Part shown: positions 18,533 to 25,541 of the stretch, one piece after another
Numbering within the stretch: the first letter of the stretch is position 1
Layout: every line of letters starts with the position of its first letter
Assembly: GCA_023388515.1 (NCBI GenBank)
Contig: JAEWGD010000040.1
Span: forward strand, 1-47,120
From: Bacillota bacterium
Lineage (GTDB): Bacteria; Bacillota; Clostridia; Oscillospirales; Ruminococcaceae
Direction of reading: 5' to 3'
Length of the DNA: 47,120 nucleotides
Notes under the pieces: generated by a model
Seen by the model: the letters and a program-made list of their open reading frames with translations, nothing else
Database searches by the model: none
What the model was told of the DNA's origin: nothing
Program-made: the position numbers and the translations under genes

Positions 18533-18961
18533 TTACTTTGCAGCAGCTCCAGCCTTTGGTCTCTTAGCTCCATACTTTGAACGACCTTGCATTCTCTTTG
18601 CAACGCCCTGTGCGTCCAATGTACCACGAATAATATGGTAACGTACACCTGGTAAATCCTTTACACGTCCACCACGAATCAAAACTACGCTATGTTCCTG
18701 TAAGTTATGACCAATACCTGGAATGTAAGCTGATACTTCATATCCATTTGATAGTCTAACTCTAGCAATCTTTCTCATAGCTGAGTTTGGTTTCTTAGGT
18801 GTAGCTGTTCTTACCGCTGTGCAAACGCCACGTTTCTGTGGTGAGCTTTGATCAGTAGTTTCTTTCTTCTTGGAGTTGTAACCCTTCTGCAATGCAGGAG
18901 ATGTTGACTTCTTTTTAGAAACTGATCTTCCTTTGCGAACCAATTGGTTAAATGTTGGCAT
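18533..18961 (-). CDS. rpsL: 30S ribosomal protein S12
   Basis: The 142-residue protein has the conserved TATPKKPNSAMRK and the GIGHNLQEHSVVLIRGGRVKDLPGVRY region of S12 (quoted in parts: GIGHNLQEHS, RGGRVKDLPG). It sits at the decoding centre and is the classical site of streptomycin resistance; the lysines of KKPNSA look wild type. ATG 18961 is chosen from the AAGGAGG position. Confidence 0.98.
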   Translation of the reverse strand: MPTFNQLVRKGRSVSKKKSTSPALQKGYNSKKKETTDQSSPQKRGVCTAVRTATPKKPNSAMRKIARVRLSNGYEVSAYIPGIGHNLQEHSVVLIRGGRVKDLPGVRYHIIRGTLDAQGVAKRMQGRSKYGAKRPKAGAAAK

Positions 18962-19020
18962 ATTCATCCTCCTTACCTCAAAATTTACACTACATTAAAT
19001 ATAATGTCGCATACCATACA

Positions 19021-19049
19021 ATTATATACACATTATCCCCCATTGTCAA
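19021..19049 (-). promoter_or_regulatory. Promoter of the str operon
   Basis: TTGACA (19044-19049) and TATAAT (19021-19026) on the minus strand are separated by exactly 17 bases, an ideal sigma-A promoter upstream of rpsL. Confidence 0.9.
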
Positions 19050-19062
19050 GTGGTTTAGCAAA

Positions 19063-19135
19063 AAAACAATATGCTTTTTACATTTTTTAAAAAAATAATG
19101 TTTCAATCATCATTTTTTATTGCAAAAAGCATACT
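19063..19135 (-). terminator. Terminator of citrate synthase
   Basis: TATGCTTTTT and AAAAAGCATA form the outer stem, AAAAAATGATG and CATTATTTTTT an inner one, and a T-run follows on the minus strand. Confidence 0.7.
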
Positions 19136-19150
19136 CATACCAAAAAATAT

Positions 19151-20515
19151 TTATCTTTTTTCCATCTTCACATAATCCTTATGGTCTGCAACAGCCTTAT
19201 ATGCTGGTCTTATAATTTTACTCGCATTAATTAACTCTTCAATCCTATGTGCCGACCAACCTGCTATTCTTGCTATTGCAAAAATTGGTGTGTACAGCTC
19301 CAACGGTAAATCAAGCATACTGTAAACAAAACCACTATAAAAATCAACATTGGCACTAACGCCCTTGTAAATCCTTCTCTCATCAGCAATAACCACTGGT
19401 GCTAACTTTTCAACCAAAGAATACAGCTTAAATTCATCTTGCCTACCCTTTTCATCTGACAGCTTCTCAACAAAGCCCTTGAAAATATCAGCTCTCGGGT
19501 CTGATATTGAATAAACAGCATGTCCCATACCATAAATCAAGCCACTCTTATCAAACGCCTCTTTATGCAACAATGCTTTTAAATAGTCCTTAATTTCTTC
19601 CTCATTATTCCAATCCTTTACAACCCTCTTCATCTCATCAAACATTTGTGCTACCTTGATATTTGCTCCGCCATGCTTAGGACCTTTAAGTGAACCTAAT
19701 GATGCAGCTACAACAGAATATGTGTCAGCACCAGAAGATGTTACTACATGAGTTGTAAATGTTGAATTGTTTCCACCACCATGTTCAGCGTGTAAAACCA
19801 ATGCAACATCAAGTATCTTAGCCTCTAATTCAGTATAACTACTGTCTGGACGTAATGTATACAGAATATTTTCAGCCGTCGATAGTTCAGGTTTAGGACG
19901 GTGAATATAAAGACTCTCACCATTCTTATAGTAGCTATAAGCCTGAAAGCTATAAACCGAAAGTACTGGGAATAACGCTATCAACTGAAGGCATTGCCTT
20001 AAAACATTATCAACCGAAGTATCATTCGCCATATTATCATAAGAATAAAGTGAAAGCACGCTTCTTGAAAGAGCGTTCATGATATCCTCACTTGGGGACT
20101 TCATGATTATGTCCCTTACAAATGTACTTGGCAAACGTCTAAAATCAGCCAGCAAGCTCATAAAATCATCCAACTCTTCTTTTGTAGGCAACTCCCCAAA
20201 AAGAAGCAGATACGCTGATTCCTCAAACCCAAATCGCTTTTCATCAATAAATCCATTAACTATCTCTTCAACATCAACTCCACGATAAAAAAGCTTCCCT
20301 ACACATGGCACTTCCTTACCGTCAACTATCTCAGTTGAACGAACCTCGCTTATATCTGTCAAGCCAGCCATAACACCTTTTCCGTTTAAATCTCTTAATC
20401 CTCGCTTAACCTCATACTTATTATAAAGTTCAGGATTAATATTATAGTTCTTTTTGCATATGTCAGTAAGTTCAGTTATTTTTTGATTTATATTTGTATA
20501 ATCGTAATGTGACAT
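19151..20515 (-). CDS. gltA: Citrate synthase
   Basis: The 454-residue enzyme carries HAEHGGGNNSTFT and GMGHAVYSISDPRA with the catalytic histidines, and the C-terminal arginine-containing segments of citrate synthase. It condenses acetyl-CoA with oxaloacetate. ATG 20515 is used because AAAGGAG lies six bases upstream; the upstream in-frame extension is not homologous. In a fermenting Clostridium it probably feeds the oxidative branch towards glutamate. No neighbouring TCA genes are present. Confidence 0.95.
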   Translation of the reverse strand: MSHYDYTNINQKITELTDICKKNYNINPELYNKYEVKRGLRDLNGKGVMAGLTDISEVRSTEIVDGKEVPCVGKLFYRGVDVEEIVNGFIDEKRFGFEESAYLLLFGELPTKEELDDFMSLLADFRRLPSTFVRDIIMKSPSEDIMNALSRSVLSLYSYDNMANDTSVDNVLRQCLQLIALFPVLSVYSFQAYSYYKNGESLYIHRPKPELSTAENILYTLRPDSSYTELEAKILDVALVLHAEHGGGNNSTFTTHVVTSSGADTYSVVAASLGSLKGPKHGGANIKVAQMFDEMKRVVKDWNNEEEIKDYLKALLHKEAFDKSGLIYGMGHAVYSISDPRADIFKGFVEKLSDEKGRQDEFKLYSLVEKLAPVVIADERRIYKGVSANVDFYSGFVYSMLDLPLELYTPIFAIARIAGWSAHRIEELINASKIIRPAYKAVADHKDYVKMEKR

Positions 20516-20730
20516 AGTTTTCTCCTTTCTTCTAACAATGAATAGATACTTACCATTATAATATATTTTCACCTAAAAAGAAATGAACAAACTGTTAACA
20601 TTCTTTATTTTTATTAAAATTTTTAACTCTTTGTTAAAATGTTTTCTATTTATATACTCATGATGCATATTTTAACATAATAAATGCAAGTTATCTTCAT
20701 ACAAATAACAGTTTCCTCCTTTGGGCATGA

Positions 20731-20759
20731 AAAAAGCAGTCGAGGATTGACTGCTTTTT
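20731..20759 (-). terminator. Strong hairpin terminator upstream of citrate synthase
   Basis: AAAAAGCAGTC and GACTGCTTTTT pair around seven bases; the T-run is better on the minus strand. It ends the transcript from the 20925-22883 gene group. Confidence 0.85.
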
Positions 20760-20787
20760 ATAGAGTATTCGTTATTAACTCCACATC

Positions 20788-20892
20788 TTAGTTTTTATTA
20801 TTAAATATAGAATCCACAAGCAAAGGAATGTCGGATATACTTGAGGTTTGCAATAGATTTAACCTTGCATTAAAATGTTCTTCAAAAATTTA
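20788..20892 (-). pseudogene. Possible C-terminal remnant of an unidentified gene
   Basis: The minus frame ending at 20788 reads about 33 codons with protein-like composition (HFNARLNLLQTSS, PLLVDSIFNN), preceded by stops and lacking a start. I cannot name a parent. It may be chance. Confidence 0.25.
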
Positions 20893-20924
20893 TCATTTTG
20901 TTAATCCAAAGCAATCCTTGCCTA

Positions 20925-21003
20925 TTATTTTTTTTCGCAGTAAATCTCAATTGCCTTACTCATAAATTCAGCAGTACCCTCTCTAAATTTATCAATACTC
21001 AAC
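20925..21003 (-). pseudogene. C-terminal remnant resembling a TipAS-domain (MerR-type) regulator
   Basis: A minus frame continues past the end of the neighbouring gene and reads IDKFREGTAEFMSKAIEIYC, close to my recollection of the last residues of TipAS drug-binding domains. No start or N-terminal part is present. It seems to be the scar of a replaced MerR-family regulator. Confidence 0.4.
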
Positions 21004-21456
21004 CCAATCAGGAACAGCCCTGTACTTCCAATTGAAAATATGCCTTTTCTCAGCATTATAATATTTTCGATACGCCTCAACCACATCATCAGATTTATAC
21101 TTTTCAGGTATCGCCTGAGCAAATTCACTCAAGCCCCTATCCTCAATATTAGGTGCTATAAGCGACTTGCAAAGCGTTTCACCCTTATGAGTTTTTGCAT
21201 ATCTAAATGTATATTCTTTGCATAATATCAAATTCATATCTCTTAACCATATCCAGTTTGACAGCGATTCCCTTGTCCATTTTGCACATGGATGATTTTG
21301 ATGTGTCAGCTTATATATTCCATCTGGGATGTTTTCTGTAAAATAATAAGCCGAACACAAAAGCTGATTATATTCAGCAATCATCTTTACAACATGCTTG
21401 TCACAGTGATATTCTGCATTTTTTATCATATCTTTATCAAGTACAAATATATTCAA
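20992..21456 (-). CDS. Conserved protein of phage/accessory type, unknown function
   Basis: The 154-residue product opens MNIFVLDKD and has the conserved block YHCDKHVVKMIAEYNQLLC, then THQNHPCAKW, RDMNLILCKEY and a terminal KYRAVPDWVEY. This pattern recurs in a family I know from phages and scattered bacteria without a proven function. The start is TTG with GGTGA upstream. It lies 16 bases after the effector-binding gene and ends inside a foreign C-terminal remnant, suggesting local recombination. Confidence 0.65.
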   Translation of the reverse strand: MNIFVLDKDMIKNAEYHCDKHVVKMIAEYNQLLCSAYYFTENIPDGIYKLTHQNHPCAKWTRESLSNWIWLRDMNLILCKEYTFRYAKTHKGETLCKSLIAPNIEDRGLSEFAQAIPEKYKSDDVVEAYRKYYNAEKRHIFNWKYRAVPDWVEY

Positions 21457-21472
21457 TCAACTTCACCACTTT

Positions 21473-21919
21473 TTATTTTAACGCAACATAGATATTCACA
21501 TCTGCAACACCATTTTCATTGCTTAAATACTCCTCAAAATCAGCGATATATGTTCTTTCAAGTGGCAATGCCCAAATTTTCTCCCATGCATTTGCTACAT
21601 CAGTTACAACATCGCCTTTAACATTGAACATTGCATACTTGCCAGCTGGAATTGTCTTTGCAGAAAGCTCAGGATTAGCGTTTTCGGAAACCTCTGCACC
21701 AACAGTTACAGCATACGTCATTTCATCAAAATTATAATCGGAATAAAGACCGATACAATACTCATTCGCCTTGTTTTTTAATGAGGTGCATACTCCTTTG
21801 CACATAAATTCTTCCCACAAGCCACCGATAATTTTTGTGCAATCAGGGTCATTATTGCCTGTCCTAGCCGTAACTCCAACAACGATTTTCTCCTCAAGAT
21901 TAACGATTTCATAGTTCAT
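21473..21919 (-). CDS. GyrI-like/effector-binding domain protein
   Basis: The 148-residue single-domain protein resembles the AraC effector-binding/GyrI-like family (MNYEIVNLEEKIVVGV opening, GLWEEF, GLYSDY, TIPAGKYAMF, W-IW-LP-E). Such proteins bind small hydrophobic ligands and often work with a regulator. GAGG lies eight bases before the ATG. It follows the WYL regulator and has a perfect-looking operator palindrome in its upstream region. Confidence 0.8.
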   Translation of the reverse strand: MNYEIVNLEEKIVVGVTARTGNNDPDCTKIIGGLWEEFMCKGVCTSLKNKANEYCIGLYSDYNFDEMTYAVTVGAEVSENANPELSAKTIPAGKYAMFNVKGDVVTDVANAWEKIWALPLERTYIADFEEYLSNENGVADVNIYVALK

Positions 21920-21960
21920 AATAATTACCTCTTTCTAATTTAGTAATCACATTATATCTC

Positions 21961-21992
21961 TTGTAACATGACAACAGCGTGTCATATTACAA
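21961..21992. promoter_or_regulatory. Palindromic operator candidate
   Basis: TTGTAACATGACA is inverted as TGTCATATTACAA around six bases, with a single mismatch in 13 pairs. It spans the end of the WYL regulator gene and the upstream region of the effector-binding gene, with a TATAAT just downstream. It is a likely binding site for the adjacent YafY-type regulator. Confidence 0.6.
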
Positions 21993-22883
21993 ATAATTAT
22001 TTTTCATTTCCTCAAGTCTGCGTTTCATTTCCTCAACAGCTTTTTTTGGAGAAATAATTGTACAATGTTCACCAAAGGAAATTGCATAGTTGCAAATTGA
22101 ATTTATATCTGGCAAATATAATTTACAAAGAAAATCACCGTTTTCATTAATTTTATAGCTACTGATTTCATCATAAACACGAAATGCCATTTTTTCAGAT
22201 ATTTCAAGTTCAGCCTTTATATACGAGCCTGTATCAATCTTTTGTCCAGTAACAATCTTTTCTGATACAGTTAAATCAAAGTGTTCATCGGTTACAAAAA
22301 GGCTGTTTATTCTTCTTAGCTTGAAAAATCGGTAATCCTCACGAATTCTGCAAAAACCGTAAAGATACCACGCTGCCCCCTTGAAAACAAGCTTTAAAGG
22401 CATAACCTCACGCTTGAGTTTTTCTGCCTTTCCACTTGCATAAATAAAGTTTATAACTATCTTTTCAATTATAGCAGTTTTTATTTTATCAAAATAGTCG
22501 GCATCATTCTCAAAATATCCCCATGACGAAAAATCAACCTCAATCCAGTCGGAATTTTGCTTACCTAACATACAACTAAGCTTATTAAAGGCAGAATTCC
22601 CCTTTGAAAGATTGACGGCACTCACTGCCTTCATTGATGACAATATATCAGCCTTTTCCACTTTGGTGAGGACTGCTTTATTAAAGATGAAATTAGGCAA
22701 AAGTGAAATTCCACCACCTTTTCCTTTCCTCATATACACAGGAATTCCAGACTGCGAAAGCGTTTCAACATCACGATATACCGTCCTTGTTGAAACCTCA
22801 AACCTTTCTGCAAGCTCTGAAGCGGTAACTGTTTGATTTTCAAGCAGTATGTAAACTATTTCAAATAATCGGTTAATTTGCAT
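21987..22883 (-). CDS. YafY-type HTH-WYL transcriptional regulator
   Basis: The 298-residue protein has an N-terminal HTH_11 domain (TASELAERFEVSTRTVYRD at about 20-38) and a WYL ligand-sensing domain (PLKLVFKGAAWYLYGFCR, FKLRRI). Such regulators control a neighbouring gene in response to a small molecule. ATG 22883 gives the canonical MQINRLFEI start. The adjacent palindrome is a plausible operator. The effector is unknown. Confidence 0.87.
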   Translation of the reverse strand: MQINRLFEIVYILLENQTVTASELAERFEVSTRTVYRDVETLSQSGIPVYMRKGKGGGISLLPNFIFNKAVLTKVEKADILSSMKAVSAVNLSKGNSAFNKLSCMLGKQNSDWIEVDFSSWGYFENDADYFDKIKTAIIEKIVINFIYASGKAEKLKREVMPLKLVFKGAAWYLYGFCRIREDYRFFKLRRINSLFVTDEHFDLTVSEKIVTGQKIDTGSYIKAELEISEKMAFRVYDEISSYKINENGDFLCKLYLPDINSICNYAISFGEHCTIISPKKAVEEMKRRLEEMKNNYL

Positions 22884-23100
22884 TTCTCTTAAACCCCACT
22901 TCCAATTCAACAAAACTAATTATACCATATATTTTATCATTTTTAAACTATTATTTGTAAATATAAAGTTTTTTATCATTTAATAGAATACTTGGTTTTT
23001 TATCGTGCTTGCTTTAATCTGCCTATAACTTACGAAAATACGTTGATTTAAACTAGAATTCGACAAAAGCTTTTGGGTATATAAAAATAACTTATTGAAA
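22884..23100. other. AT-rich intergenic stretch without a visible gene
   Basis: I see no coding frame with a ribosome binding site between the WYL regulator start and the hairpins at 23101. The promoter of the regulator presumably lies here but no clear pair of boxes stands out. Confidence 0.4.
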
Positions 23101-23143
23101 TAAACCCTTGATTTCACCATAGTATGGTAAAATCAAGGGTTTA
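23101..23143 (-). terminator. Long hairpin downstream of tRNA-Trp
   Basis: TAAACCCTTGATT pairs with AATCAAGGGTTTA and ACCATA with TATGGT inside, with two small mismatches. There is no strong T-run, so it may be a second, back-up terminator or a small mobile hairpin. Confidence 0.45.
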
Positions 23144-23173
23144 TGGTCTTCAACTAAAAGGTTTTGCTCAAAA

Positions 23174-23211
23174 ACATCAAAAACCTACATAAATATGTAG
23201 GTTTTTGATGT
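23174..23211 (-). terminator. Terminator of tRNA-Trp with 18-bp perfect arms
   Basis: ACATCAAAAACCTACATA and its exact inverse are separated by only two bases and followed on the minus strand by TTTTTG. The arms are unusually long and perfect. Confidence 0.75.
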
Positions 23212-23235
23212 AATATCGGTTTTGACGAAACTTAA

Positions 23236-23311
23236 TGGCAGGGGCAGAAGGAATCGAACCCTCGGCACGTGGTTTTGGAGACCACTGCTCTACCGGCTGA
23301 GCTATACCCCT
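23236..23311 (-). tRNA. tRNA-Trp (anticodon CCA)
   Basis: On the minus strand the cloverleaf starts AGGGGTATAGCTCAG. The anticodon loop CTCCAAA lies between GTGGT and ACCAC, the T-arm has GGTTCGATTCC, and the 3' CCA is encoded. The acceptor stem pairs AGGGGTA with TGCCCCT, one pair being G-T. Confidence 0.97.
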
Positions 23312-23339
23312 AATTATTTTGAACTAGCCAACGAATAAT

Positions 23340-23368
23340 ATTTTATCATATTATTAATTATTTGTCAA
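23340..23368 (-). promoter_or_regulatory. Promoter of tRNA-Trp
   Basis: TTGACA (23363-23368) and TAAAAT (23340-23345) on the minus strand are 17 bases apart, about 28 bases before the mature tRNA. Confidence 0.8.
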
Positions 23369-23484
23369 GGGCTTTTGAAAAATAATTCGTTATAATTACA
23401 ATTTGCAACATAAAATGTACAGACTAAAAATTTAATGTTAATTGTTGTTTGCAAACATGATTTAACTGACTCCATCAGCTAATT

Positions 23485-23517
23485 AAAAAGCCGAAAACTA
23501 AAAAGCTTTCGGCTTTG
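23485..23517 (-). terminator. Terminator of metY
   Basis: AAAGCCGAAA pairs with TTTCGGCTTT, followed on the minus strand by a T-run. Confidence 0.85.
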
Positions 23518-23525
23518 GGTTTTAT

Positions 23526-24815
23526 TTATTCTACGGACTTAAATGCTTCCTCAAGGTCAAAGAGAATATCATCAATATGCTCTGTACCGATTGAAAGACG
23601 GATTGTATTTGGTTTTATGCCTGAATCCAAGAGTTCCTCAGCACTTAGCTGTGAATGTGTAGTGCTTGCAGGATGAATAACAAGTGATTTTACATCTGCA
23701 ACATTAGCAAGTAGCGAGAAAACTTCAAGATTATCAATAAACCTTTTTGCCTTATCAGCATCGCCTTTAATTTCAAATGTAAAAATAGAACCAGCACCAT
23801 CAGGATAATACTTTTTATACAACTTATGATATGGATTTTCCTTAATTGACGGGTGATTAACCTTTTCTACCTCTGGGTGATTTGATAAAAACTCAACTAC
23901 TTTCAATGCGTTTTCAACATGGCGTTCAACACGAAGCGACAACGTTTCAAGTCCTTGTAAAAATAGGAATGAATTAAATGGACTAAGTGTCGCCCCTGTA
24001 TCTCTTAAAAGCGTTACCCTTGCTTTAATTATATATGCAAGTTCTCCTGCAACAGTTGATAAAACTGCACCATGATAGCTAGGATTTGGCTTTGTTATCC
24101 CTGGAAATTTATCATTCTGTGTCCAGTCAAAATTACCTGCATCAATAATTACTCCACCTATTGATGTCCCATGACCACCTATAAACTTTGTTGCAGAATG
24201 AACTACAATATCTGCACCATATTCAATTGGTCTTAAAAAATACGGCGTTGCAAATGTATTATCAACAATAAGAGGAATACCGTTTTTATGTGCAATCTTT
24301 GCTAGCTCCTCAATATCAATTACATTTGAATTAGGATTACCAAGACTCTCAATAAAAATTGCTTTTGTATTCGGTAAAATAGCTTTTTCAAAGTTTGATA
24401 AATCATTATCATCAACAAAAGTTGTAGTAATTCCAAAGTCCACAAGAGTATGTGCAAAAAGATTATATGTACCGCCATAAATTGATTTTGACGAAACAAT
24501 ATTATCACCTGAAACTGCAATATTTTGAATCGCATAGGTTATTGCCGCTGCTCCTGACGCAACTGCTAACGCTGCTTTTCCACCCTCAAGAGCTGCTATC
24601 CTCTTTTCAAAAACATCAGAAGTTGGGTTCATAATTCTTGTGTAAATATTCCCACCCTCTGAAAGTCCAAAACGTCCTGCTGCCTGTGCTGAATCTGCAA
24701 AAACATAAGAGGAAGTCTGATAAATCGGAACTGAACGTGCATCTGTTGCTGAATCAGGTTTTTCCTGCCCTACATGAAGCTGGAGTGTTTCAAATCTATA
24801 TTTTCTGTTACTCAT
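23526..24815 (-). CDS. metY: O-acetylhomoserine sulfhydrylase
   Basis: The 429-residue PLP enzyme has the Cys/Met metabolism fold with the cofactor lysine K210 in HSATKFIGGHG and the GLETL-RVERH segment. The length and the MSNRKYRFETLQLHVGQ opening match O-acetylhomoserine sulfhydrylases rather than cystathionine enzymes. These join O-acetylhomoserine to sulfide (giving homocysteine) or to methanethiol (giving methionine). It is monocistronic, with its own promoter, a Cys-containing leader ORF and a terminator. In this island it could capture sulfide or methanethiol released by other enzymes. Confidence 0.92.
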   Translation of the reverse strand: MSNRKYRFETLQLHVGQEKPDSATDARSVPIYQTSSYVFADSAQAAGRFGLSEGGNIYTRIMNPTSDVFEKRIAALEGGKAALAVASGAAAITYAIQNIAVSGDNIVSSKSIYGGTYNLFAHTLVDFGITTTFVDDNDLSNFEKAILPNTKAIFIESLGNPNSNVIDIEELAKIAHKNGIPLIVDNTFATPYFLRPIEYGADIVVHSATKFIGGHGTSIGGVIIDAGNFDWTQNDKFPGITKPNPSYHGAVLSTVAGELAYIIKARVTLLRDTGATLSPFNSFLFLQGLETLSLRVERHVENALKVVEFLSNHPEVEKVNHPSIKENPYHKLYKKYYPDGAGSIFTFEIKGDADKAKRFIDNLEVFSLLANVADVKSLVIHPASTTHSQLSAEELLDSGIKPNTIRLSIGTEHIDDILFDLEEAFKSVE

Positions 24816-24816
24816 A

Positions 24817-24877
24817 GTATTATACCTCTTTCAATTATATATTATTAACTACTGCTTTGTTCAAAAGGTAATAATAC
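24817..24877 (-). promoter_or_regulatory. SD-sequestering helix in the metY leader
   Basis: The RNA complementary to 24863-24877 (starting inside the Cys codon of the leader ORF) can pair with that of 24817-24831, which contains the metY Shine-Dalgarno AAAGAGG. The helix is 14 pairs with one bulged base and one G-U pair. A ribosome held at the Cys codon would cover the upstream arm and free the metY start. Mechanism is inferred. Confidence 0.6.
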
Positions 24878-24929
24878 ACATTCGCCCATTTCTCCAGTTC
24901 TTTCTTAGCATTTTAAAAATCAGATACAT
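24861..24929 (-). CDS. Cys-containing leader peptide of metY (22 aa)
   Basis: GGAAG lies eight to nine bases before the ATG at 24929. The peptide starts MYLIFKMLRKN and ends NGRMCIITF, with one Cys codon directly after CGA-ATG. The nucleotide core CGAATGTG is shared with the leaders of metQ1 and metN2. It lies between the metY promoter and gene. Confidence 0.65.
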   Translation of the reverse strand: MYLIFKMLRKNWRNGRMCIITF

Positions 24930-24955
24930 GGCGATCACTTCCTTATTTTTATTAT

Positions 24956-24968
24956 ATATTAATCATAT
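24956..24968 (-). promoter_or_regulatory. 13-base box shared by the metY and metQ1 leaders
   Basis: ATATGATTAATAT on the minus strand occurs here, 18 bases after the metY -10, and again at 30908-30920, 24 bases after the metQ1 -10. It is a candidate operator for an Rrf2 regulator. In such AT-rich DNA chance is not excluded. Confidence 0.4.
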
Positions 24969-24985
24969 CTTTTTTGTATGATATT

Positions 24986-25014
24986 ATAATACCACGCATT
25001 TACCATCATGTCAA
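24986..25014 (-). promoter_or_regulatory. Promoter of metY
   Basis: TTGACA (25009-25014) and TATTAT (24986-24991) on the minus strand are 17 bases apart. Confidence 0.85.
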
Positions 25015-25051
25015 TAGGAAATATAACTTTATTTTTCACAAGTTTATATCA

Positions 25052-25474
25052 CTAATCAAGTTGCTTTTCCGTTGTTTTTGCCAAATCTGATAACTTAACA
25101 TGGTCAACATAGTTATTTACAGTATCATAAAGACCTTTCCAAAAATCTATTGTCCGACATTTATTATATCTAGGGCATTGGTTATTCTCATCTTCAAGAC
25201 AAGCAACAGGGACAAGCCCACCCTCTGTAACACGCAATATATTCCCTATAGTATATTCATAGGCAGGCTTTGCAAGCTTATACCCTCCTTGTGAACCACG
25301 CAGACTCTTTAAAAAACCTATTTTGCATAGCACAGTAACAATCTGTTCAAGATATTTTACAGAAATTTCTTGACGCTCTGCAATATCTTTAAGAGAAACG
25401 AAACCATCTTCACAATGTTCAGCCAAATCAATCATAAACCTTATTGCATATCGTCCTTTTGTTGAAATTTTCAT
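25052..25474 (-). CDS. Rrf2-family regulator of CymR/IscR type
   Basis: The 140-residue protein opens MKISTKGRYAIRFMIDLAEH with the Rrf2 winged helix (EISVKYLEQIV, LRGSQGGYKLAKP). It keeps three cysteines, C92, C100 and C106 (ACLEDENNQC then PRYNKC), at the place where IscR-type members bind an iron-sulfur cluster. CymR of Bacillus, a relative without a cluster, is the master repressor of cysteine metabolism and partners with CysK. Its position between metY and the aminotransferase, in an island with two CysK-like genes, makes control of sulfur genes likely. It has its own promoter. Confidence 0.85.
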   Translation of the reverse strand: MKISTKGRYAIRFMIDLAEHCEDGFVSLKDIAERQEISVKYLEQIVTVLCKIGFLKSLRGSQGGYKLAKPAYEYTIGNILRVTEGGLVPVACLEDENNQCPRYNKCRTIDFWKGLYDTVNNYVDHVKLSDLAKTTEKQLD

Positions 25475-25500
25475 TGCTTCTCCCTTTCTTTGTTTCTACT

Positions 25501-25529
25501 ATTATACCATAGGTTTTGTATGTTTTCAA
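25501..25529 (-). promoter_or_regulatory. Promoter of the CymR/IscR-like regulator
   Basis: TTGAAA (25524-25529) and TATAAT (25501-25506) on the minus strand are 17 bases apart, followed by GGGAG and the ATG at 25474. Confidence 0.8.
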
Positions 25530-25541
25530 TCATATTCTGAT

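Noticed and set aside
20650..20700. A 16-residue ORF with two Cys codons upstream of citrate synthase
   Set aside because: AGGAGG lies 14 bases from its ATG, too far for a good start, there is no Arg-Met-Cys core, and citrate synthase has no reason to respond to cysteine.
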